Origin: Nocardioides renjunii
Lineage (GTDB): Bacteria; Actinomycetota; Actinomycetes; Propionibacteriales; Nocardioidaceae
DNA length: 64,000 nt
Reading direction: 5' to 3'
NCBI RefSeq assembly: GCF_034661175.1
Contig: NZ_CP141058.1
Location: 3,348,001 to 3,412,000, forward strand
In this document: piece by piece, positions 24,640-33,204 of the stretch
Position numbering within the stretch: the stretch's first letter is position 1
Layout of the letters: the number at the start of each line of letters is the position of its first letter
Translations under genes and position numbers: made by a program
Notes under the pieces: generated by a model
The model's input: the letters and a program-made list of their open reading frames with translations, nothing else
Told to the model about the DNA's origin: nothing
Databases searched by the model: none

Positions 24640-25716
24640 TCAGACGTTGAAGCGGAACTCCACCACGTCGCCGTCGGCCATCACGTAGTCCTTGCCCTCC
24701 ATGCGCACCCTGCCGGCCTCGCGGGCCTTCAGCATGGAGCCGGCGGACATCAGGTCGTCGAAGGAGACGACCTCGGCCTTGATGAAGCCCTTCTGGAAGT
24801 CGGTGTGGATGACGCCGGCCGCCTCGGGGGCCGTGGCGCCCTTCCGGATCGTCCAGGCCCGCGTCTCCTTGGGGCCCGCCGTGAGGTAGGTCTGCAGGCC
24901 GAGGGTGTCGAAGCCGACGCGGGCGAGCTGGTCGAGGCCGGACTCGGTGATGCCCATCTCGGCGAGCATCTCGTGCGCCATCTCGTCGTCGTCCATCTCG
25001 GCGAGGTCGGCCTCGAACTTGGCGTCGAGGAAGATCGCCTCGGCCGGCGCCACGATCGCGCGCATCCGGTCCTTGAGCGCATCGTCGGCGAGCTCGTCGG
25101 CGTCGCAGTTGAAGACGTAGATGAACGGCTTGGCGGTGAGCAGCGACAGCTCGCGCAGGAGCGAGCGGTCGATGTCGGTGGCGGTGATCGGGGTGCCCGA
25201 CTCCAGCGCCTCCTTGGCGGCCTTCGCCGCCTCGAGGTTGGCGACGAGGTCCTTGACCTTGCGCGACTCCTTCTCGAGCCGGGCGATCGCCTTCTCGACG
25301 GTCTCGAGGTCGGCGAAGATCAGCTCGGTCTGGATCGTCGAGATGTCGTTGGCCGGGTTGACCTCGCCGTCGACGTGGGTGACGTCCTCGTCGCGGAAGA
25401 CGCGGGTGACCTGGCAGATGGCGGCCGACTCGCGGATGTGGGCGAGGAACTTGTTGCCCAGGCCCTCGCCCTGGGAGGCGCCGCGGACGATGCCGGCGAT
25501 GTCGACGAACTCCACCGTGGCGGGCAGCACCTTCGCCGACTCGAAGACCTCCGCGAGCTGCGGCAGCCGCTCGTCGGGGACGCCCACGACGCCGACGTTC
25601 GGCTCGATCGTCGCGAACGGGTAGTTCGCCGCGAGGACGTCGTTCTTGGTCAGTGCGTTGAAGAGGGTCGACTTGCCCGCGTTGGGGAGACCGACGATGC
25701 CGATGGTGAGAGCCAC
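24640..25716 (-). CDS. ychF: Redox-regulated ATPase YchF (OBG family)
   Basis: A 358-aa OBG-family P-loop protein of full length. G1 is GLPNAGKSTLFNAL (residues 9-22), G3 is FVDIAGIVRGASQGEGLGNK, and the NxxD/E position shows the non-canonical pattern of YchF, which prefers ATP over GTP. The TGS domain forms the C-terminus (AWTIRKGATAPEAAGVIHTD, then FQKGFIKAEVVSFDD). It associates with ribosomes and is conserved across life. It is a single gene on the minus strand, preceded by the secreted protease gene and a terminator. Confidence 0.95.
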   Translation of the reverse strand: MALTIGIVGLPNAGKSTLFNALTKNDVLAANYPFATIEPNVGVVGVPDERLPQLAEVFESAKVLPATVEFVDIAGIVRGASQGEGLGNKFLAHIRESAAICQVTRVFRDEDVTHVDGEVNPANDISTIQTELIFADLETVEKAIARLEKESRKVKDLVANLEAAKAAKEALESGTPITATDIDRSLLRELSLLTAKPFIYVFNCDADELADDALKDRMRAIVAPAEAIFLDAKFEADLAEMDDDEMAHEMLAEMGITESGLDQLARVGFDTLGLQTYLTAGPKETRAWTIRKGATAPEAAGVIHTDFQKGFIKAEVVSFDDLMSAGSMLKAREAGRVRMEGKDYVMADGDVVEFRFNV

Positions 25717-25761
25717 GGGCCGGGAGTCTACGGGCGGTCGGCGGTGGCCGACGAAAGCGCG

Positions 25762-25792
25762 GGAGGGCCCGGCCTGGTCGGCCGGGCCCTCC
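25762..25792 (-). terminator. Hairpin terminator after secreted metalloprotease gene
   Basis: A 13-bp perfect stem (GGAGGGCCCGGCC with its complement) and 5-nt loop TGGTC lie 39 bp past the metalloprotease stop and upstream of ychF. Confidence 0.75.
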
Positions 25793-25830
25793 GTGGGCGT
25801 GACGCGTGGACGACGTCGTCCAGACGGCGG

Positions 25831-26661
25831 TCAGGCGCCGTAGACCGCGCGGATCCCCGACCGGTCGGTGGTGGTCATCGAGAGGTTGCTCGACGAGCCG
25901 TTGCACTGCGGGTAGTGCATGATCGACGCCGAGTCGTACGGCGTCAGCGGGCGCCAGTTGTTGTCCTCGAAGCAGGTGCCGGCCTCGGGACGGGTGTGCT
26001 CGTGGCGGAACCCGAGGCTGTGGCCGAGCTCGTGGGCCATGATGTTGCCCGGCGTCCAGGAGCCCGAGCTCATCAGCGAGGCCGCGTTGATCAGCACGTT
26101 GCGCTGGCTGTCGGGGCTGCTGGGGAAGAAGGCGCGGGCGATGTACTGCGTCGTGGTCGTCGGCTCGACCGAGAAGAGCACCGCGTTGTTGGTGGTGCGG
26201 CAGTTGGCGTCGGCCGAGGGGACGTAGGTGAAGTTCACTCCGGATGAGGCGGCCTCCCACTGGGCGGCACCGCTGGCCATCGCGTTGACGATGTTGGTCT
26301 TCTGGGTGCCGAAGGTGTTGGACACGCAGTAGGTGAGGTTGCGCGCCTGGGTGGCCGACCACTTGTCGTCGCGGCCGTAGACCCGGTTGATGATGAGCTC
26401 GGACGACGGTCCGTCGCCGGCCTGGTACTCGGCGATCATCTCGTCGTAGAAGGCCTGGAGCTCCTTGGTGCTGACGATGGTCTCGTCGCCGTTGACGACG
26501 TACTGGCCCGCGACGTCGCGGTAGGTCGAGGCCTGGAACTCGCCGAAGGTGGGGACCCGGTCCCGAGCCGGTGCCGCGGTGGCGGCGGGGGCGAGGGAGA
26601 AGGCGAGGGCGGCTGCTGCGGCGGTCGCGGTGGCGGCCCGCAGCATCATGCGGAGTGACAT
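25831..26661 (-). CDS. Secreted astacin-like zinc metalloprotease (copy 1)
   Basis: A 276-aa exported metzincin. It has a signal peptide ending near ATAA-APA, a possible propeptide of ~80 residues, then a catalytic domain. The zinc motif HELGHSLGFRHEHTRPE has the three His ligands and Glu base of HExxHxxGxxHE, and SIMHYPQC provides the Met-turn; both are astacin/matrixin hallmarks. Three Cys pairs are likely. AGAAGGAC precedes the ATG. It is a close paralogue of the protein at 28984-29793, on the other side of the PH-domain operon. Confidence 0.88.
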   Translation of the reverse strand: MSLRMMLRAATATAAAAALAFSLAPAATAAPARDRVPTFGEFQASTYRDVAGQYVVNGDETIVSTKELQAFYDEMIAEYQAGDGPSSELIINRVYGRDDKWSATQARNLTYCVSNTFGTQKTNIVNAMASGAAQWEAASSGVNFTYVPSADANCRTTNNAVLFSVEPTTTTQYIARAFFPSSPDSQRNVLINAASLMSSGSWTPGNIMAHELGHSLGFRHEHTRPEAGTCFEDNNWRPLTPYDSASIMHYPQCNGSSSNLSMTTTDRSGIRAVYGA

Positions 26662-26881
26662 CTGGTTGTCCTTCTGGTGGTCATGGAGTGGGGGGGGTGG
26701 CGCCTGCTCACCTCAACCCGACTAGACCACCTGGCGGAAGGCCTCTCCTGGCTCATGTGTGTGCACTGCACGAACCTGCAGAACGTCACCGCGTGACGCA
26801 TCCTTGCCACCGACTGCATACTTCTGCCGGAGGCGTGCGGTCAGCGCGGGCGCGCGGGGCGCACCTGCAACACTCGGCGGC

Positions 26882-27385
26882 ATGAGTGACGTGGGGGGTG
26901 GGCCGGTCCTGCGGGAGCCGGCCAACCGGGTCTCGCCGCAGGCGGTCCCGTTCTGGACGGTGTCGGCGCTGCTCGGCGACGCGGCGGTCGTCATCGCTGC
27001 CGCCGCGGCGTACTTCTTCATCCCCGACGTCCCCGGCTGGGTCGGGCTCGTCGTGCTGCTGATCGGTGTGCTCGCGATCGCCCACGTCGTGCTGATGCCG
27101 CGCATCCGCTTCCGCGTGCACCGCTGGGAGGTCACCGACACCGCGGTGCACACCCGAGAGGGATGGATCGGACGGACCAGCCGGATCGCGCCGATCAGCC
27201 GCGTGCAGACCGTCGACTCCCGCCAGGGCGCCCTCATGCGGCTCTTCGGCCTGTCCTCGATCACCGTCACCACCGCGTCCGCAGCCGGCCCGATCACCGT
27301 CGACTGCCTCGACGCCGACACCGCACGCCACGTCGTGGCCCGGCTGACCGCGATCACCGCGGCGAGCGAGGACGACGCGACGTGA
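26882..27385 (+). CDS. Bacterial PH-domain membrane protein, YdbS-like
   Basis: A 167-aa protein with two N-terminal membrane helices (FWTVSALLGDAAVVIAAAAA; VGLVVLLIGVLAIAHVVLMP) and one bPH_2 domain (RFRVHRWEVTDTAVHTREGW, then ISRVQTVDSRQGALMRLFGL, SSITVTTASAAG). This is the one-domain partner in YdbS/YdbT pairs, whose role is not settled. It overlaps the next gene by 4 nt (GTGA). The ATG gives the membrane helices at the normal place. Confidence 0.85.
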   Translation: MSDVGGGPVLREPANRVSPQAVPFWTVSALLGDAAVVIAAAAAYFFIPDVPGWVGLVVLLIGVLAIAHVVLMPRIRFRVHRWEVTDTAVHTREGWIGRTSRIAPISRVQTVDSRQGALMRLFGLSSITVTTASAAGPITVDCLDADTARHVVARLTAITAASEDDAT

Positions 27386-28923
27386 TCCCCGCCCCCGGCT
27401 CCCCCGGCGAGGGCTGGGCCCGGCTGAGCCCGCGCAAGCTCCTCCTCGACCCGGTCAAGGCCGTCGGCCAGGCACTGGTGCCCGTGGTCGTGGCGCTCAT
27501 CGGCATCAGCCGCAGCGACATGCGCTTCTGGCCGCTCGTCTTCCCCGTCCTCGTCATCGGCCCGATCCTCTTCGGCGCGCTGCCCTGGCTGACCACCCAC
27601 TACCGGCTCACCGACACCCAGATCCAGGTGCGGCGCGGGCTGCTCAACAAGAACACCTCGACCGCGCCCCTCGACCGCGTGCGCAGCGTCGACCTCGAGG
27701 CCTCGCTGCTGCATCGCGTCCTCGGACTGCAGAAGGTGCAGATCGGCACGGGCGTCGACGACGACCGCATCACGCTCGACGCGCTGGCCGCCGCCGACGC
27801 CCACGCCCTGCGTACGACGCTGCTGCACCGGCGCACCCAGGCCGAGGTCGCGGTGCCGGCGCCCGGCGCGGAGCCGGCCGGGGCGCCGACGACTCCCCCG
27901 GCACCTCCGCCGGCCCCCGCGCCCGTGGTGCTCGCCCGGATCGACTGGTCGTGGCTGCGCTTCGCGCCCTTCAGCCTCAGCCGGCTCGTGCTGCTGGCCG
28001 GCGCGGTCGGCGTGGTGTCGCAGTTCGGCGACGACCTGCCGATCTGGAACGAGGAGACGGCCACCTCCGTGTGGGAGTGGGTCACCCAGTTCGCCATCGC
28101 CGCGGTCGCGGTCGTCCTCGCCGCAGGCGGCCTCGCGCTGTGGCTCGTGGTGTCGATCTCCGGCTACGTCGTGCAGTGGTGGAGCTTCCTCCTGGTCCGC
28201 GAGCACGGCTCGCTGCACCTCACCTCCGGGTTGTTCACCACCCGCTCCATCACCGTGGAGGAGGCCAAGGTCCGCGGGGTCGAGATGACCGAGCCGGTGC
28301 TGATGCGGATCGTCGGCGGCGCCGAGCTGTCCACGCTCGCCACCGGCGTCGAGAGCGGTGTCACGCAGGTCCTGCCGCCGTGCCCGCGGGCGGTCGCGGT
28401 CGGCGTCGGCGAGGAGGTGCTCGAGCACCGCGGGCCGCTGACCGACGCCCTCACCGAGCACGGACCGCAGGCCCGCCGGCGCGCGTGGTTCCGGCAGCTG
28501 CGGCTCGCGCTGGACGTCGTGGTCGTCGCCGCGGTCGCCTGGTGGTTCCTCGACTTCTCGTGGTGGTGGGTCGCGGCCCTGGCCGTCGTCCTGCTCGTGC
28601 TGGCCGCGGCGGTGGGCGAGGCGTCGTACCGTCACCTCGGGCACGCGCTCTCCGACGGCCACCTCGTCGCGGGCAGCGGCACGCTCGCCCGCATCCGCAC
28701 GGTGCTGGAGACCGACGGGATCATCGGGTGGGTCGTCGACCAGTCGTGGTGGCAGCGCCGGATCGGGCTCGCGGACCTCACCGCGACGACGGCCGCCGGG
28801 CACGAGCGCGTGCTCGTGCGCGACGTACGCCTGGACGTGGCGGTGGCACTGGCCGACCGGGCGACGCCCGGCCTGCTGACGCCGTTCGTCTCCCGGGCAC
28901 CGGCCGAGCCCGTCCGGACATGA
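27382..28923 (+). CDS. Bacterial PH-domain membrane protein, YdbT-like
   Basis: A 513-aa protein with three bPH_2-type domains set between pairs of membrane helices. Examples are HYRLTDTQIQVRRGLLNKNT followed by PLDRVRSVDLEASLLHRVLG, and EHGSLHLTSGLFTTRSITVE with KVRGVEMTEPVLMRIVGGAE. Helices include LVLLAGAVGVVSQF, FAIAAVAVVLAAGGLALWLV and ALDVVVVAAVAWWFLDFSWW. A Pro/Ala linker lies at about residues 155-180. The GTG start overlaps the stop of the YdbS-like gene. Together they form an envelope module of unknown function. Confidence 0.85.
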   Translation: MIPAPGSPGEGWARLSPRKLLLDPVKAVGQALVPVVVALIGISRSDMRFWPLVFPVLVIGPILFGALPWLTTHYRLTDTQIQVRRGLLNKNTSTAPLDRVRSVDLEASLLHRVLGLQKVQIGTGVDDDRITLDALAAADAHALRTTLLHRRTQAEVAVPAPGAEPAGAPTTPPAPPPAPAPVVLARIDWSWLRFAPFSLSRLVLLAGAVGVVSQFGDDLPIWNEETATSVWEWVTQFAIAAVAVVLAAGGLALWLVVSISGYVVQWWSFLLVREHGSLHLTSGLFTTRSITVEEAKVRGVEMTEPVLMRIVGGAELSTLATGVESGVTQVLPPCPRAVAVGVGEEVLEHRGPLTDALTEHGPQARRRAWFRQLRLALDVVVVAAVAWWFLDFSWWWVAALAVVLLVLAAAVGEASYRHLGHALSDGHLVAGSGTLARIRTVLETDGIIGWVVDQSWWQRRIGLADLTATTAAGHERVLVRDVRLDVAVALADRATPGLLTPFVSRAPAEPVRT

Positions 28924-28927
28924 CGAA

Positions 28928-28956
28928 CGCCCCCTCCGCTCGGGACGAAGGGGGCG
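28928..28956. terminator. Bidirectional hairpin terminator
   Basis: An 8-bp stem (CGCCCCCT with its complement) around a 13-nt loop lies immediately after the YdbT-like stop, facing the convergent protease gene. Confidence 0.6.
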
Positions 28957-28983
28957 CTCGCGCCTGAGGGTGACGCTACGCGG

Positions 28984-29793
28984 TCAGGCCCCGTAGAGGG
29001 AGGCCACTCCGGCGCGGTCGGTGGCGGTCATGCTGAGGTTCGCGGACGTCCCGTTGCACTGGGGGTAGTGCATGATCGACGAGGAGTCGTACGGCGTCAG
29101 CGGGCGCCAGCTGTTGTCCTCGAAGCAGGTGCCGGCCTCGGGACGGGTGTGCTCGTGGCGGAAGCCCAGCGTGTGACCGAGCTCGTGGCCGATGATGTTG
29201 GTCGGCGTCCACGAGCCCGAGGTCCAGATCGAGTCGTCGATGAGCACGTTGCGCGAGCGCTTGGGCGTGCTGGGGAAGAACGCGCGGGCGATGTACTGCG
29301 AGGTCTGCACGGGCTCCACGGAGAAGACGACCGACTTGTTGCGGGTGGTGCAGCTCGCGTCCTGCGCCGGGACGTGGATGAAGTCGACGGCCGAGGCGTC
29401 CTCCCACAGCTGCGCGCCGCTGGCCATCGCGCTGACGATGTCGGCGTAGCGGGCGCCGAACTTGGTGCTCACGCAGTAGGTCAGGTTGCGCGCCTCGGTG
29501 GCCGTCCACCTGTCGTCGACGCCCCCGACGGTGTTGACCACGAGGCCGTTCTCGATGGCCTCCTCCGAGCCCTCGACCATGCGGTCGTAGTAGGCCTTGA
29601 GGTCACCGGTGGTCCCGACCGGCTCGTCGCCGTTGACGATGTACTGGCGGTCCGCGTCCTGGTAGGCGGAGGCCTGGTACTCCGAGAACGTCGGGATGTC
29701 CGTGTCGGGAGCGGCCAGTGCCGGGGAGGCGAGGGCCGCGCCGAGGAGTGCGGTGGTGCCGAGGGCGATCGCCCCGAGTCGACTGCGCTGCAT
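28984..29793 (-). CDS. Secreted astacin-like zinc metalloprotease (copy 2)
   Basis: A 269-aa paralogue of the protease at 25831-26661. The signal peptide runs to about residue 28 (LASPALA-APD). The prodomain-like segment starts IPTFSEYQASAYQDADRQYI. The catalytic motifs HELGHTLGFRHEHTRPE and SIMHYPQC are intact. The ATG was chosen to give the signal peptide; the frame stays open upstream but is the antisense of the exonuclease gene. It is divergent from xthA. The two copies differ most in the N-terminal half. Confidence 0.88.
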   Translation of the reverse strand: MQRSRLGAIALGTTALLGAALASPALAAPDTDIPTFSEYQASAYQDADRQYIVNGDEPVGTTGDLKAYYDRMVEGSEEAIENGLVVNTVGGVDDRWTATEARNLTYCVSTKFGARYADIVSAMASGAQLWEDASAVDFIHVPAQDASCTTRNKSVVFSVEPVQTSQYIARAFFPSTPKRSRNVLIDDSIWTSGSWTPTNIIGHELGHTLGFRHEHTRPEAGTCFEDNSWRPLTPYDSSSIMHYPQCNGTSANLSMTATDRAGVASLYGA

Positions 29794-29934
29794 GCTGGTT
29801 CTTCTCTCGTGGAGGGGATGGGCACACTCCGTCCCGGAGAGTCGAGCAGGTGGGCACGAGTTCCCGAGACAGGTGCGTGCCGTCGAACCTCCCCCGTCGC
29901 GCTGACCTTGTACAGCCTTCCTTAGGGTGAAGGG

Positions 29935-30714
29935 GTGCGCATCGCGACCTGGAACGTCAACTCCCTCCGCTCCCGCATCGACCGGGTGGAGGCCTTCGTG
30001 CAGCGGCACGAGATCGACGTCCTGGCGCTCCAGGAGACCAAGGCGCGCGAGGACCAGCTGCCGCTGATGGGGCTGCAGGCGCTGGGCTACGACATCGCGG
30101 TGGCCGGCCTCAACCAGTGGAACGGCGTCGCGATCCTCTCGCGCGTCGGGCTGGAGGACGTCGAGACCGGCTTCGCCGGCCAGCCGCCGTACGGCGACCC
30201 TGCCGCACCGGAGTCGCGGGCCATCGGCGCCACCTGCGGCGGGGTGCGCGTCTGGTCGCTCTACGTCCCCAACGGCCGCAAGCCCGACGACCCGCACTAC
30301 GTCTACAAGCTCGACTGGCTGGCCCGGCTCCGCGACACGGCGAGCGGCTGGCTGGACGGGCAGACCGCGCTGGTCGGTGACTGGAACATCTGTCCCACCG
30401 ACGACGACGTCTTCGACCCCGCGCAGTTCCGCAAGTCGACCCACGTCACGCCGCCGGAGCGGGCTGCGTTCCAGGCGTTCCTCGACGACGGCTGGGCCGA
30501 GACCACCCGCGCCCACGCGCCGGGCTACACCTACTGGGACTACTACCGGCAGCGCTTCGAGCGCGACCGCGGTCTCAAGATCGACTTCGTCCTCGCCTCG
30601 CCGACCCTCGCGTCACGGGTGAGCGGTGCGTTCATCGACCGCGACGAGCGCGACCCGGCGCAGGGCACCGGCTCGCCGTCCGACCACGCGCCGGTGGTCG
30701 TCGACCTCGACTGA
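29935..30714 (+). CDS. xthA: Exodeoxyribonuclease III (AP endonuclease)
   Basis: A 259-aa exonuclease III/AP-endonuclease of normal length that repairs abasic sites in cytoplasmic DNA. Catalytic motifs are TWNVNSLRSR (Asn7 region), LALQETK (metal-binding Glu), LVGDWNICPTDDDVFDP (Asp/Asn pair), KIDFVLAS and the terminal SDHAPV (catalytic His). The GTG start gives VRIATWNVNS, which places the first motif correctly. Single gene. Confidence 0.93.
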   Translation: MRIATWNVNSLRSRIDRVEAFVQRHEIDVLALQETKAREDQLPLMGLQALGYDIAVAGLNQWNGVAILSRVGLEDVETGFAGQPPYGDPAAPESRAIGATCGGVRVWSLYVPNGRKPDDPHYVYKLDWLARLRDTASGWLDGQTALVGDWNICPTDDDVFDPAQFRKSTHVTPPERAAFQAFLDDGWAETTRAHAPGYTYWDYYRQRFERDRGLKIDFVLASPTLASRVSGAFIDRDERDPAQGTGSPSDHAPVVVDLD

Positions 30715-30731
30715 GGCCCGCCTCGGCGGCG

Positions 30732-32054
30732 TCACATCACGCCGGCCGAGGGAGCCGGGGTCGGCTGCGGCGTCCTGCGGACGGCGTACGACATGAGCGC
30801 GGCGACGGCGCACAGCCCGGCCGCTGCGTAGAACGCCGGGTCGTAGCCGCCCGTGACGTCGCGCACGACACCGGCGCCGGTCGCCGCGACTGCCGCGCCG
30901 ACCTGGTGGCTGGCGAACACCCAGCCGAAGACGATCGGCCCGGTGGCGGCGCCGAAGTGCTCACGGCAGAGCGCGACCGTCGGCGGCACCGTCGCGACCC
31001 AGTCGAGGCCGTAGACGATGATGAAGACCCACATGCTCGGCTGCACGTGCGGCGACATCAGCGCCGGCAGCGTCATCAGCCCGACGCCGCGCAGGGCGTA
31101 GTAGCCGACGAGCAGCATCCTCGGGTCGACCTTGTCGGTGAGCCAGCCCGACGCGATCGTGCCCACCACGTCGAAGATCCCGACGACGGCGAGCAGGGAC
31201 GCCGCGGTGGTGGCGGGCATCCCGTGGTCGTGCGCGGCCGGCACGAAGTGCGTCGCGATGAGGCCGTTGGTGGTCATCCCGCAGATCGCGAACCCGCCGG
31301 AGAGCAGCCAGAAGGTACGGCTGCGAGCGGCGTCCTTGAGCACCGACAGGGCGCGCCCGGCGCTCGAGCCCACCTGCTGGTGGGGCGGCGGGCCGGGGTC
31401 GGCGTCGGTGGCGCCGAGGGCGCGCAGGCCCAGGTCGGCGGGGTGGTTGCGCAGGAAGAGCAGCACCAGCGGGACGACGGCGAGGGCGGCCCCGGCGGCC
31501 AGCAGCGCCGCGGTGCGCCAGCCGTGCTCGGTCGCCAGCCAGGCGACCACCGGCAGGAAGATCAGCTGGCCGGTGGCGTTGCCGGCGGTGAGGATGCCGC
31601 TCACCAGTCCGCGACGCGCCACGAACCAGCGACTGGTGATGGTCGCGACGAAGGCCATCGACATCGACCCGGTGCCGATGCCGACGAGCAGCCCCCAGCA
31701 CAGGATGAGCTGCCACGGCTCCGTCATGAAGACGGTGAGGCCGCTGCCCACGGCGACCATGACGAGCGCGAAGGTCACCACCGGCCGCACGCCGAAGCGG
31801 TCCATCAGGGCCGCGGCGAAGGGCGACATCAGCCCGAAGAGCATGAGGTTGAGGGAGACCGCCGAGCCGATGAGGCCGCGGGACCAGCCGAACTCGTCGT
31901 GCAGCGGCTCGACCAGCACGCCCGGCACCGAGCGGAACGCGGCGGCGCCGACCAGGGTCACGAACGCGACCGAGGCCACGATCCAGGCCCAGTGGACGGG
32001 CTGCGGTCGGGCGAGGGTGGCCTCGGGCCCGCGTGGGCTCGGCGGGGTCGTCAT
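30732..32054 (-). CDS. MFS transporter
   Basis: A 440-aa major facilitator protein with 12 predicted helices. The loop between helices 2 and 3 carries the MFS motif as LMDRFGVRPV, and the loop between helices 8 and 9 has WLTDKVDPRM. Helix content resembles monocarboxylate/oxalate-formate-type MFS members, but the substrate cannot be told. ATG 32054 is used; GTG two codons upstream is an equal alternative. It is divergent from a GlxA-type regulator 78 bp away, which may control it. Confidence 0.85.
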   Translation of the reverse strand: MTTPPSPRGPEATLARPQPVHWAWIVASVAFVTLVGAAAFRSVPGVLVEPLHDEFGWSRGLIGSAVSLNLMLFGLMSPFAAALMDRFGVRPVVTFALVMVAVGSGLTVFMTEPWQLILCWGLLVGIGTGSMSMAFVATITSRWFVARRGLVSGILTAGNATGQLIFLPVVAWLATEHGWRTAALLAAGAALAVVPLVLLFLRNHPADLGLRALGATDADPGPPPHQQVGSSAGRALSVLKDAARSRTFWLLSGGFAICGMTTNGLIATHFVPAAHDHGMPATTAASLLAVVGIFDVVGTIASGWLTDKVDPRMLLVGYYALRGVGLMTLPALMSPHVQPSMWVFIIVYGLDWVATVPPTVALCREHFGAATGPIVFGWVFASHQVGAAVAATGAGVVRDVTGGYDPAFYAAAGLCAVAALMSYAVRRTPQPTPAPSAGVM

Positions 32055-32132
32055 CGTCACGGGCACCAGTCTCGGGCCTTTGCTCCACGGCTCACGAGTG
32101 GCCGACATGCCAACATGTGAAAGAATCCGGCC

Positions 32133-33164
32133 ATGCCGCCCCCTCCTCCGCCGCACCGCGTCGTCGTCCTGGCCATCGCACCGGTGATCGGCTATGACCT
32201 GACGATCCCGCCGCAGGTGTTCTGCGAGGCGGTGGACGACGACGGCCACCCGCTCTACGACATCCAGGTCGTGAGCGTGGACGGCGCGCCCGTGGCCTCG
32301 TCCCGCGGCTACGCGATCGTCCCCTCCGCCGGCGCCGAGGCCCTCGCGACCGCGCAGACGGTGGTCATCCCCGGCACCCAGGTCACCGGTCCCCGGCGCG
32401 ACGGCACCCTCCCCGACGACCTGCGCGCGGCACTGGCATCGGTGCCGGACGACGCCCGCTGGGTGTCGATCTGCACCGGCGCGTTCGTCCTGGCCGCGGC
32501 CGGGATCCTCGACGGGCACCGTGCCACGACCCACTGGAAGTACGCCGACGACTTCCGCCGGCTCTACCCCGCCGCGGCCCTCGACGAGGACGTCCTCTTC
32601 ACCGACGACGGGCGGGTGCTCACGTCGGCGGGGCTCAGCGCGGGCCTCGACCTGTGCCTGCACGTCGTCCGCACCGACCACGGCACCGCCGTCGCCAATG
32701 CCGTCGCGCGGCACCTGGTGGTGCCGCCCTGGCGCGACGGCGGCCAGGCGCAGTACATCGAGCGCCACGTCCCCAGCCGCGCCGACGAGACGACCGGCGA
32801 CGTACGCGCCTGGGCGCAGGCGCACCTCGACCAGCAGCTCGACGTCACCACGCTCGCGCGGCAGGCAGCGATGAGCCTGCGCACCTTCACCCGGCGGTTC
32901 CGCGCCGAGACCGGCCTCTCCCCCGGCGCGTGGGTCACCCAGCAGCGGATCCGGCACGCGCAGCACCTGCTCGAGGCCACCGACCTCACGGTGGACCAGG
33001 TGGCGACGCAAGCCGGGATGGGCACGGCGGCGTCGCTGCGCCAGCACCTCCGCGCCAGCGTCGGCGTCTCGCCCTCGGCCTACCGGCGTACGTTCCGGGG
33101 CGCTCCCGTCGTCCCTCCTCTCGGCGCTCCTCTCGTCACTCCCCTCGCGACGACGGACGCCTGA
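32133..33164 (+). CDS. GlxA-family transcriptional regulator (DJ-1/PfpI plus AraC HTH)
   Basis: A 343-aa regulator. The N-terminal ~190 residues are a DJ-1/PfpI-like domain with the nucleophile-elbow region WVSICTGAFVLAAAGILDGH followed by RATTHW. The C-terminal ~110 residues are an AraC helix-turn-helix (LDVTTLARQAAMSLRTFTRR, TDLTVDQVATQAGMGTAASL). Such proteins often regulate a divergent transporter or enzyme; here the partner is the MFS gene. The effector is unknown. Confidence 0.87.
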   Translation: MPPPPPPHRVVVLAIAPVIGYDLTIPPQVFCEAVDDDGHPLYDIQVVSVDGAPVASSRGYAIVPSAGAEALATAQTVVIPGTQVTGPRRDGTLPDDLRAALASVPDDARWVSICTGAFVLAAAGILDGHRATTHWKYADDFRRLYPAAALDEDVLFTDDGRVLTSAGLSAGLDLCLHVVRTDHGTAVANAVARHLVVPPWRDGGQAQYIERHVPSRADETTGDVRAWAQAHLDQQLDVTTLARQAAMSLRTFTRRFRAETGLSPGAWVTQQRIRHAQHLLEATDLTVDQVATQAGMGTAASLRQHLRASVGVSPSAYRRTFRGAPVVPPLGAPLVTPLATTDA

Positions 33165-33204
33165 GGTCCCATCCACTGTCGGTCCACGCGGTCATGCTGG
33201 GGCC

